NCBI GenBank assembly: GCA_021769545.1
Contig: JAETSS010000057.1
Location: 1 to 7,819 of the forward strand
Origin: Eubacterium sp.
GTDB taxonomy: Bacteria > Bacillota_A > Clostridia > Peptostreptococcales > Anaerovoracaceae
DNA length: 7,819 nt
Direction of reading: 5' to 3'
Below, one piece after another: positions 1-4,500 of this stretch. Numbering within the stretch: the stretch's first letter is position 1; every line of letters begins with the position of its first letter. The notes under the pieces are model-generated. The model was not told where the DNA came from. It worked only from the letters and a program-made list of their open reading frames with translations, and made no database searches. The translations under genes were made by a program, and so were the position numbers.

Positions 1-130
1 ACCGTGCACTTAACTGCTATGCTTATGGATGGTACAACAATCAGCGCCCACATTCATTTAATGATGGTTTACCGCCGGCTAAGGTTGCATAAACAGCACA
101 TGGCTATTACAATTTTACTTGACCAGAACA
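1..130 (+). mobile_element. 3' end of an IS3-family-like insertion sequence (truncated by window edge)
   Basis: The frame starting at base 3 encodes a transposase C-terminus of the IS3/rve type, described separately. About 38 bp after its stop codon the sequence reads GACCAGAACA, ending at 130. Read inward from that point on the minus strand it begins TGTTCTGG. IS3-family elements usually begin with TG and end with CA a few tens of bases beyond the transposase stop, so base 130 is a plausible right end. The boundary is inferred: the left end is outside the window, so no inverted-repeat partner or target duplication can be compared. The element would end about 10 bp from the stop codon of the HEPN gene. 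Confidence 0.5.
3..92 (+). CDS. Transposase C-terminus, IS3-like (rve integrase core), 5'-partial
   Basis: Only the last 29 codons are in the window, followed by TAA at 90-92. The peptide contains YAYGWYNNQRPHS and then a Pro-rich end, LPPAKVA. This matches the end of the retroviral-integrase-type DDE domain in IS3-family transposases (OrfB), where a Y-x-x-x-Y-N-x-x-R-P-H-x-x-L/F motif is followed shortly by a P-A/P-A/P motif. The catalytic DDE residues lie upstream, outside the window, so intactness cannot be judged. In the intact family the enzyme is usually made by programmed frameshifting between orfA and orfB and catalyses copy-out-paste-in transposition. The assignment rests on this one motif. 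The subgroup cannot be named. Confidence 0.72.
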   Translation, partial: RALNCYAYGWYNNQRPHSFNDGLPPAKVA

Positions 131-140
131 GTTAATACTT

Positions 141-533
141 TTAAATAGTGCTTAAATGTTCTGTAATAACATCTATGAACTCTATTGCTCTTTCATATTG
201 TTCTTTCGCATCTTCACGGGAGACAATAAAGAAATCTGCATAGTCTGTATTGTTTCTTATTTGAAATGCCTGACTTAAATACTTTGAATATTTAACATCA
301 AATATGCCAGATTTAATGTATTCTTTCTGAAAATAGGAAATAACACCTGCATGTTTTGAAAAATCCACACCATCTACTGCAAGTAAAGCTCTTACTGCTG
401 TAAAAATAGCATAATATGATCTTCCTATGGAATCTTTATAATTTCCATTATCTAACAGCAATTTTGAAGACTCCAGTCGCTCCTTTGCCATATCTAAACG
501 ATACTGCATTAATTCCCTTTTGTTATCATGCAA
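141..533 (-). CDS. HEPN domain protein, putative toxin half of an MNT/HEPN pair
   Basis: This 130-residue, mostly helical protein matches the HEPN family (PF05168 type). The N-terminal helix has YRLDMAKERLESSKLLLDNG (residues 11-30), followed by the signature S-Y-Y-A-I-F (39-44), A-V-R-A-L-L and a late R-N-N-T-D-Y motif (93-98). HEPN proteins paired with MNT enzymes are typically RNases or NTase partners. The usual HepT catalytic motif is RX4-6H, often RX4HXY. Here R93 is followed by D97-Y98 without a histidine, as in the R-x-x-x-D-Y subgroup, so RNase activity is uncertain. The start taken is TTG at 533, which overlaps the MNT gene by 8 bp and has a GAGGGGG Shine-Dalgarno inside that gene. 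ATG at 509, with AAAGGG upstream, is the alternative and would give 122 residues. The gene is more AT-rich than the housekeeping genes, which suggests acquisition. Confidence 0.85.
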   Translation of the reverse strand: MHDNKRELMQYRLDMAKERLESSKLLLDNGNYKDSIGRSYYAIFTAVRALLAVDGVDFSKHAGVISYFQKEYIKSGIFDVKYSKYLSQAFQIRNNTDYADFFIVSREDAKEQYERAIEFIDVITEHLSTI

Positions 534-867
534 CTATAACAACCCCCTCTTTCTCAATGTTTCTGTAGTATGGAACGTCATTTCTGTACTGTTCATATTC
601 ATCAAACGGAATAACTGTAGGAGAAACTATTGTTTCATACTCAAGTTCCAACTCAGAAGAAGTGTCCCATATTTTCTTTAATGCATTTTGCAACTCTTGT
701 CTTTCCCCTCTTACAATCGCTGCAATATCCACATCTGAATAATTGTCATAATCCCCTCTGGCATAGGAACCGTACATCATAACTTTTACCAAATTATCAC
801 CGTACACAACACGATATGCTTCAGCTATTTTTTGTAATATGATATCTAATTCATGTTTTGAACACAT
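526..867 (-). CDS. Minimal nucleotidyltransferase (MNT), putative antitoxin half of the pair
   Basis: This 113-residue protein is a minimal nucleotidyltransferase of the pol-beta superfamily. It carries a perfect GSX10DXD signature at residues 33-47 (G33, S34, D45, D47) within MMYGSYARGDYDNYSDVD. A further acidic stretch (E74-E78) on a predicted strand could supply the third metal ligand. In the characterised MntA/HepT pairs, MntA AMPylates the HEPN partner and neutralises it. That role here is inferred from gene order and motifs. The start at 867 was chosen over the in-frame ATG at 918 because GGGAGG lies 7 nt upstream and the extra 17 residues do not look like part of the family. The gene is first in a two-gene operon: its TGA lies inside the start region of the HEPN gene, so the two are probably translationally coupled. 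Confidence 0.88.
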   Translation of the reverse strand: MCSKHELDIILQKIAEAYRVVYGDNLVKVMMYGSYARGDYDNYSDVDIAAIVRGERQELQNALKKIWDTSSELELEYETIVSPTVIPFDEYEQYRNDVPYYRNIEKEGVVIVA

Positions 868-874
868 GTCTATG

Positions 875-880
875 CCTCCC
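875..880 (-). promoter_or_regulatory. Ribosome binding site deciding the MNT start
   Basis: GGGAGG lies 7 nt upstream of the ATG at 867. The longer in-frame start at 918 lies upstream of the proposed promoter -10 box and so could not be on the transcript. Both facts point to 867. Confidence 0.75.
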
Positions 881-898
881 TTCATTTTATCCATCTTT

Positions 899-927
899 AT
901 TATACACATTAATTTCAAATTTGTATA
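899..927 (-). promoter_or_regulatory. Promoter of the MNT/HEPN operon, inside an inverted repeat
   Basis: On the minus strand a perfect -10 box TATAAT (904-899) is preceded by a 17-bp spacer and a -35-like TATACA (927-922, 4 of 6 matches). Transcription would start near 892, giving a leader of about 25 nt before the ATG at 867. The sequence 901-927 is also an inverted repeat: TATACACATT and AATTTGTATA pair at 9 of 10 positions around a 7-bp centre. The outer half-sites cover the -35 box and most of the -10 box, so a bound protein would block polymerase. Operator function is inferred from the symmetry and position. Confidence 0.65.
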
Positions 928-1025
928 CGGGCAGAATATTTACTCCTCACAATTTTGAATTTAGTACATACAGGCCATTATTTCTAAAACCTCACGCACT
1001 TTTTTCTACAAACCGATCTTTTACC

Positions 1026-1073
1026 AAAAAAGCCTCCGTATTAGTCGTACAAGTGACTAAAACAAAGGCTTTT
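1026..1073 (-). terminator. Rho-independent terminator of the rpsB-tsf operon
   Basis: On the minus strand an outer 8-bp stem AAAAGCCT / AGGCTTTT (1073-1066 with 1035-1028) encloses an inner 6-bp stem TTAGTC / GACTAA (1060-1055 with 1046-1041). The structure is followed by a run of six T (1031-1026). It begins about 95 nt after the tsf stop and is oriented to end transcription before the MNT/HEPN operon. The two stems are separated by internal loops of about 5 nt, so the structure is longer than a minimal terminator. Confidence 0.75.
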
Positions 1074-1108
1074 CAAACGATTTTAATTAATTTTTCAGAC
1101 AACGTCCA

Positions 1109-1159
1109 AAGCGATTGCACCGTAAGTTGCCAACGCTTCGCGCCGTATCAAAGATACGG
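1109..1159 (-). other. Two hairpins in the tsf 3' untranslated region
   Basis: A perfect 7-bp stem CCGTATC / GATACGG with a 3-nt loop lies at 1143-1159, beginning 8 nt after the tsf stop codon. A second hairpin pairs AAGCG-TTG with CAA-TCGCTT (1138-1131 with 1117-1109, one bulged base) around a loop of about 13 nt. Neither is followed by a T-run, so neither is a terminator by itself. Together with the terminator at 1026-1073 they make a structured 3' end of about 140 nt. Likely roles are mRNA stabilisation or processing; an sRNA cannot be excluded. Confidence 0.45.
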
Positions 1160-1167
1160 GCAGGGCT

Positions 1168-2094
1168 TTATTTCTTCGCTGCCGCTGCCTGCTGTGCTGC
1201 TACTTCTGCCGCGAAGTCTTCTTCCTTCTTTTCGATTCCTTCGCCTACTTCGTATCTGATCATCTTGGCAACTGTCATATCCTTGCCGACTTCCTTGGCA
1301 ACTTCATCAACGTACTGCTTTACGTTCAGATCTCCGTTCTTAACGAACTTCTGGTCTACCAGGCATACTTCCTTGAGGATAGCCTTTACCTTACCAGGGA
1401 TGATCCTGTCGAGAAGCTCAGGCTTCTTACCTTCGTTGAGGAGCTGCTGCTTAGCGATTTCCTTTTCGCTTTCCAGCCAAGCAGGGTCTACCTGAGATTC
1501 ATCTAAGAACTTAGGATTCATGGAAGCTACCTGCATAGCAACGTCCTTACCTACGACTGCGATCTCATCAGCAGTAGCATCTGTCTTGATACCTACGATT
1601 ACGCCGATAGTTCCGTTGCCGTGGATGTAGCCTGTGTAAACAACGCCCGGCTCTGCAACCTTTTCGAATCTTCTGATGCTGAGGTTCTCGCCGATAGTAG
1701 CGATCTTGTTAGTCAGAACGTCCTTAACTGTTCCTTCGTCTCCGTAAGGAAGAGCCATGAATGCGTCCATATCCGCAGCATCGTTTTCGAGAGCCATCTG
1801 AGCCAATGTCTCTACGAAAGTTATGAAGTCTTCGTTCTTGGCAACGAAGTCTGTTTCCGAATTTACTTCAACGATGGCAGCTGCGCTTCCGTCAGCAGCA
1901 AAAGCAGTCTTTACAAGACCCATAGCGGCAACTCTGCCAGCCTTCTTTGCAGCCTTGGCAAGTCCCTTTTCTCTTAACAGTTCAACTGCCTTGTCCATAT
2001 CTCCATCGGTTTCAACTAAAACCTTCTTGCAATCCATCATACCTGCGCCAGTCATTTCACGCAGTTCCTTTACCATTTGTGCTGTTACAGCCAT
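1168..2094 (-). CDS. tsf: Elongation factor Ts
   Basis: EF-Ts catalyses GDP release from EF-Tu in the cytoplasm during translation elongation. The protein has 308 residues, in the usual range for Bacillota. An N-terminal UBA-like domain (residues 3-40) contains the family signature KELREMTGAGMMDCKKVL. It is followed by the core signature N-S-E-T-D-F-V-A-K-N (78-87), whose D82-F83 correspond to the Asp-Phe pair that disrupts the Mg2+ site of EF-Tu. The conserved HGNGTIGVIV strand and KDVAMQVAS follow, then the coiled-coil and C-terminal segment ending in an Ala-rich tail. The ATG at 2094 is preceded by AAAGGAGG at 10 nt. The gene lies 26 nt downstream of rpsB, so the two are co-transcribed as in most bacteria. 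Unlike the common order, pyrH and frr do not follow: a terminator does. Confidence 0.98.
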   Translation of the reverse strand: MAVTAQMVKELREMTGAGMMDCKKVLVETDGDMDKAVELLREKGLAKAAKKAGRVAAMGLVKTAFAADGSAAAIVEVNSETDFVAKNEDFITFVETLAQMALENDAADMDAFMALPYGDEGTVKDVLTNKIATIGENLSIRRFEKVAEPGVVYTGYIHGNGTIGVIVGIKTDATADEIAVVGKDVAMQVASMNPKFLDESQVDPAWLESEKEIAKQQLLNEGKKPELLDRIIPGKVKAILKEVCLVDQKFVKNGDLNVKQYVDEVAKEVGKDMTVAKMIRYEVGEGIEKKEEDFAAEVAAQQAAAAKK

Positions 2095-2120
2095 TTGACC
2101 ATTTCCTCCTTTTACCTGTA

Positions 2121-2903
2121 TTATTCAGCGTCTGCTTCTGCCTTTTCTTCAGCAGCCTCTGCTGCTACTTCTGCTTCTGCAGCCTCAGTTGATTCAGCTT
2201 CTTCGCCTTCGTCAAAGCTTTCGCCCTGCTTAGCTTCGAGGACAGCGTCTGCCATGCAGCCTGCAATGAGTTTTACCGCTCTGATAGCGTCATCGTTTGC
2301 AGGGATGATATAATCAACATCATCAGGATCGCAGTTTGTATCTACGATACCTACAACAGGGATTCCCAGAATTCTTGCTTCTTTTACAGCGATCTTTTCT
2401 TTCTTAGGGTCTACAACAAAGATTGCTCCCGGCATACCCTTCATATCCTTGATTCCGCCTAAGAACTTCTCTAACTTTTCAAGCTCGAGTCTCAGCTTGA
2501 TGACTTCCTTCTTGGAAAGCTTTTCAAAAGTTCCGTCTTCTTCCATTGTCTTTATGTCATTGAGTCTCTTGATTCTTCCTGAGATAGTCTTGTAGTTAGT
2601 GAGCATTCCGCCTAACCATCTCTGGTTTACATAGTACATATCGCATCTCTTTGCTTCATCGTAGATAGCAGCCTGAGCCTGCTTCTTCGTACCAACGAAA
2701 AGAACCGGTTTGCCACTTTCTGCAACTTCCTTCATGAAAGCATATGCTTCATCGATCTTCTTTACGGTCTTCTGTAAGTCGATGATATAGATCCCGTTTC
2801 TTTCTGTAAAGATATACGGAGCCATTTTAGGGTTCCATCTTCTTGTCTGGTGTCCGAAATGTACACCTGCTTCGAGTAACTGTTTCATTGAAATTACTGA
2901 CAT
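2121..2903 (-). CDS. rpsB: 30S ribosomal protein S2
   Basis: S2 binds the 30S head/body junction, joins late in assembly and is needed for S1 or mRNA binding. The 260-residue protein carries both family signatures: [19 protein letters not shown] (residues 9-27) and [20 protein letters not shown] (158-177), followed by [16 protein letters not shown]. The coiled-coil insertion (about 110-150) is present. The last 35 residues (226-260) form a Glu/Ala-rich acidic tail, predicted disordered, of a kind that varies widely between species. The start at 2903 was chosen over an in-frame ATG at 2927 because AGGAG lies 7 nt upstream and [10 protein letters not shown] is the family N-terminus. A leader of about 165 nt and a clear promoter lie upstream. 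Confidence 0.98.
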   Translation of the reverse strand: MSVISMKQLLEAGVHFGHQTRRWNPKMAPYIFTERNGIYIIDLQKTVKKIDEAYAFMKEVAESGKPVLFVGTKKQAQAAIYDEAKRCDMYYVNQRWLGGMLTNYKTISGRIKRLNDIKTMEEDGTFEKLSKKEVIKLRLELEKLEKFLGGIKDMKGMPGAIFVVDPKKEKIAVKEARILGIPVVGIVDTNCDPDDVDYIIPANDDAIRAVKLIAGCMADAVLEAKQGESFDEGEEAESTEAAEAEVAAEAAEEKAEADAE

Positions 2904-3069
2904 GTTTTTTCTCCTCTCGGTTTTCATCTTCCACCGCAGTATATGCCGGAAGCAACCCGTATCCGATCAGCCATATCCTTATAGCCGTTCTTCAAAAGGG
3001 CACCGGCTCCCAAGCTCCTGCCGTGTGTAAACTATAAATATTGATTTGTCCCAACACAAAATGAGACCA
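2904..3069 (-). promoter_or_regulatory. Long rpsB mRNA leader, possible autoregulatory element
   Basis: The promoter at 3076-3104 implies an untranslated leader of about 165 nt. It contains several short complementary segments. On the minus strand these include CGGC / GCCG around GCTTGGGA, CGGA / TCCG around a GGGTTGC-containing loop, and CCGGCA / TGCGG close to the Shine-Dalgarno. No T-box sequence or long T-run follows any stem, and no convincing small ORF was found. In several bacteria the rpsB leader binds S2 and represses translation. Whether this leader does so is inference from length, GC-richness and position. Confidence 0.4.
2911..2918 (-). promoter_or_regulatory. Ribosome binding site deciding the rpsB start
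   Basis: GAGAGGAG ends 7 nt upstream of the ATG at 2903. The in-frame ATG at 2927 would place this site inside the coding sequence and has no comparable site of its own. Confidence 0.75.
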
Positions 3070-3075
3070 GTTAAT

Positions 3076-3104
3076 ACTATACTATAAAATCCATTAAATT
3101 ACAA
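3076..3104 (-). promoter_or_regulatory. Promoter of rpsB-tsf
   Basis: On the minus strand TTGTAA (3104-3099, 4 of 6 matches to the -35 consensus) is followed by a 17-bp spacer and TATAGT (3081-3076, 5 of 6 matches to the -10 consensus). The flanks are AT-rich and the site begins about 15 bp after the stop codon of the LytTR gene. A second TATAGT (3086-3081) is tandem with the first but sits only 12 bp from the -35 box, so the first is preferred. Confidence 0.65.
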
Positions 3105-3119
3105 CGATTTTCATTATTT

Positions 3120-3491
3120 TTAGCCTGATTTTTTCACTTTTTTTGAAGTCTCACAGGTCCGCTCGGCCCGCTTTTCCGCAAGATACTCCGTAAGCAGTCT
3201 TCTTGCCCTTCCGTAGGTGTCATTTCCGAGGCTTATATGCTCGTTGTTTTCAAAAAAAATCTTATTGCCCGCCATGACCACGATCTTGTCCATGTTTATC
3301 ATATAGCTCCTGTGGCATGACATGAAACGCCTGTCCAGATATTGAGCTATGTCGGCAAATTTACCGTAAAACTCTATGCTGGCATCCATGCTGTACACTA
3401 CTATCTTGCGCAGTGCCTTTTCCATATACACGATATCATCAAGCGACATTATGTATATCCCCTGTTTTTTATTTATCACAAGTTTACTCAT
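3120..3491 (-). CDS. Stand-alone LytTR DNA-binding domain protein
   Basis: This 123-residue protein is almost entirely a LytTR DNA-binding domain. It has the N-terminal strand region with I-Y-I-M-S-L-D-D-I-V-Y-M-E (12-24), then strands leading to FMSCHRSYMINMDKI (56-70), the family core motif, and K-I-F-F-E-N-N-x-x-I-S-L-G (77-89). The last 20 residues are a basic, Lys/Arg-rich tail. LytTR proteins bind tandem direct repeats in promoters. Most have an N-terminal receiver domain and respond to a histidine kinase, but this one has no receiver or membrane segment, so its signal is unknown. The ATG at 3491 is preceded by AGGAGGGG at 8 nt. No terminator is visible between it and the rpsB promoter, so some read-through into rpsB is possible. 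The target genes are not indicated. Confidence 0.85.
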   Translation of the reverse strand: MSKLVINKKQGIYIMSLDDIVYMEKALRKIVVYSMDASIEFYGKFADIAQYLDRRFMSCHRSYMINMDKIVVMAGNKIFFENNEHISLGNDTYGRARRLLTEYLAEKRAERTCETSKKVKKSG

Positions 3492-3530
3492 ATAAAAATC
3501 CCCTCCTTACATAAAACACGTTACTATTGT

Positions 3531-3559
3531 TTCATAAAAAGGGGATCATCTGCGTTCAA
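3531..3559 (-). promoter_or_regulatory. Weak candidate promoter of the LytTR gene
   Basis: On the minus strand TTGAAC (3559-3554) and TATGAA (3536-3531) each match the consensus at 4 of 6 positions and are separated by 17 bp. They sit in the 105-bp gap between rpoZ and the LytTR gene. Read-through from gmk-rpoZ is an equally possible source of transcription. Confidence 0.35.
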
Positions 3560-3596
3560 TATCTCCTACATAATGTCGGATTTATCTACAACCGTA

Positions 3597-3794
3597 TTAT
3601 TCTCTGCCTTCTCTGTACGTGATAAGATCCTCGGAAATCTCATTGGCAGCTATTGAAACAGGCTTTTCGACATCTGCCTCGGTAAGCTTAGGCATACCCT
3701 CGATGATATCTCTCGATCTCTTGGCAGCAAGGATCACCAACGTATATCTGCTGTCGACCTTCGTTCTTATTTTATTAATAGATGGATATAGCAT
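3597..3794 (-). CDS. rpoZ: DNA-directed RNA polymerase omega subunit
   Basis: Omega is a small chaperone-like subunit that clamps the beta' subunit during RNA polymerase assembly. The 65-residue product has the RpoB6/omega core: a short N-terminal segment with P4 and I6, then D-S-R-Y-T-L-V-I-L-A-A-K-R-S-R-D-I (14-30), then K-P-V-S-I-A-A-N-E-I (44-53). The length is typical for Bacillota. Its ATG shares one base with the gmk stop codon (TAATG), and its Shine-Dalgarno lies in the last gmk codons, so translation is coupled to gmk. The usual downstream genes coaBC and priA are not present; a LytTR gene follows after 105 bp. Confidence 0.95.
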   Translation of the reverse strand: MLYPSINKIRTKVDSRYTLVILAAKRSRDIIEGMPKLTEADVEKPVSIAANEISEDLITYREGRE

Positions 3795-4408
3795 TATAAC
3801 TCCTCCTTATACCTGCTGACTATCCTGTCAACCTCTTCATCGTTAAGCTTGCACTGCTCTGCCGCGATTATGGATCTTACGCAGCTTATGGCAGTATGCA
3901 GCTCTCCGTTTATCACCCTGTAATCGTACTGATCGATACATGAGATCTCGTCAAGCGCCGCTCCCAGCCTTCTTGCCATGGTCTCCTCCGTCTCCGAGCC
4001 TCTGCCCTGTATCCTCTTCTTAAGTTCCTCGATGGACGGCGGCAATATGAAAATGAATACGCCCTCAGGGTACGATTTCTTGACCTGTAAAGCGCCCTGG
4101 ACGTCTATCTCGAGAATAACATCTATGCCCTGTTCCAACCAGTCCAATACGTTTTTTTTCGGAGTGCCGTAAAAGTTTCCGTATACGTTTGCGAACTCCA
4201 AAAATCCATCCTCTTCGATAAGGGCCTGAAAAGCTTCACGATCCACAAAATGATAATGCACCTTGTCGATCTCACCCTCACGAGGACTGCGTGTCGTCAT
4301 GGAAACAGACATTTTGATGTTTCTTTCCCCATCCAATACTTCTTTACAAATCGTTCCTTTGCCGGCTCCGGAAGGACCCGAAATAACAAACAGCTTGCCT
4401 TTTGTCAT
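3794..4408 (-). CDS. gmk: Guanylate kinase
   Basis: This cytoplasmic enzyme phosphorylates GMP to GDP with ATP, supplying GTP, dGTP and (p)ppGpp precursors. The 204-residue protein shows the P-loop GPSGAGKGT (residues 11-19), the GMP-binding segment VSMTTRSPREGE (35-46, with R40 and R43), Y80 and the preceding Y76-G-N region, LEIDVQGA (99-106), and a lid region around R136-G-S-E-T-E-E with R146-R147. All residues expected of an active enzyme are visible. The ATG at 4408 has AGGAG 7 nt upstream. It is first in a two-gene operon with rpoZ and has a strong promoter of its own. The remA gene (DUF370), usually found between yicC and gmk in Bacillota, is absent. Confidence 0.98.
   Translation of the reverse strand: MTKGKLFVISGPSGAGKGTICKEVLDGERNIKMSVSMTTRSPREGEIDKVHYHFVDREAFQALIEEDGFLEFANVYGNFYGTPKKNVLDWLEQGIDVILEIDVQGALQVKKSYPEGVFIFILPPSIEELKKRIQGRGSETEETMARRLGAALDEISCIDQYDYRVINGELHTAISCVRSIIAAEQCKLNDEEVDRIVSRYKEEL
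3802..3808 (-). promoter_or_regulatory. rpoZ ribosome binding site inside the gmk coding end
   Basis: AAGGAGG lies in the final Lys-Glu-Glu codons of gmk, 7 nt upstream of the rpoZ ATG at 3794. The gmk stop and rpoZ start overlap as TAATG, so ribosomes ending gmk can re-initiate directly on rpoZ. Confidence 0.8.
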
Positions 4409-4455
4409 GTATCTACTCCTGGAATATCTAAGTCATCTTACTTGTCTGAACAATT

Positions 4456-4484
4456 ATTATATCACTATTTACCTCTGCCTTCAA
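4456..4484 (-). promoter_or_regulatory. Extended -10 promoter of gmk-rpoZ
   Basis: On the minus strand a perfect TATAAT (4461-4456) carries the TGA extension just upstream. It is separated by exactly 17 bp from TTGAAG (4484-4479, 4 of 6 matches). It is the best promoter in the window and fills the 92-bp gap between yicC and gmk, so gmk-rpoZ need not depend on yicC transcription. Confidence 0.75.
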
Positions 4485-4500
4485 GCATTAATATTGACAG

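Noticed and set aside
1..135. A second open frame (frame 1) on the plus strand over the IS remnant
   Set aside because: The frame starting at base 3 carries the IS3 transposase motif. The other frame shows no recognisable motif and is a shadow.
858..1259. Plus-strand open frame of 133 codons across the MNT upstream region and the tsf end
   Set aside because: It runs antisense to the MNT start, the terminator and the tsf 3' end, has no Shine-Dalgarno, and encodes a composition-biased, family-less protein.
2904..3069. T-box or known riboswitch in the rpsB leader
   Set aside because: No T-box consensus, specifier loop or antiterminator/terminator pair is visible. A ribosomal-protein leader is a more natural reading.
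3536..3566. Possible terminator after rpoZ: GGAGAT / ATCCCC followed by five T on the minus strand
   Set aside because: The stem is 6 bp with a mismatch and a loop of about 14 nt, and it overlaps the candidate LytTR promoter. It is too weak to call.
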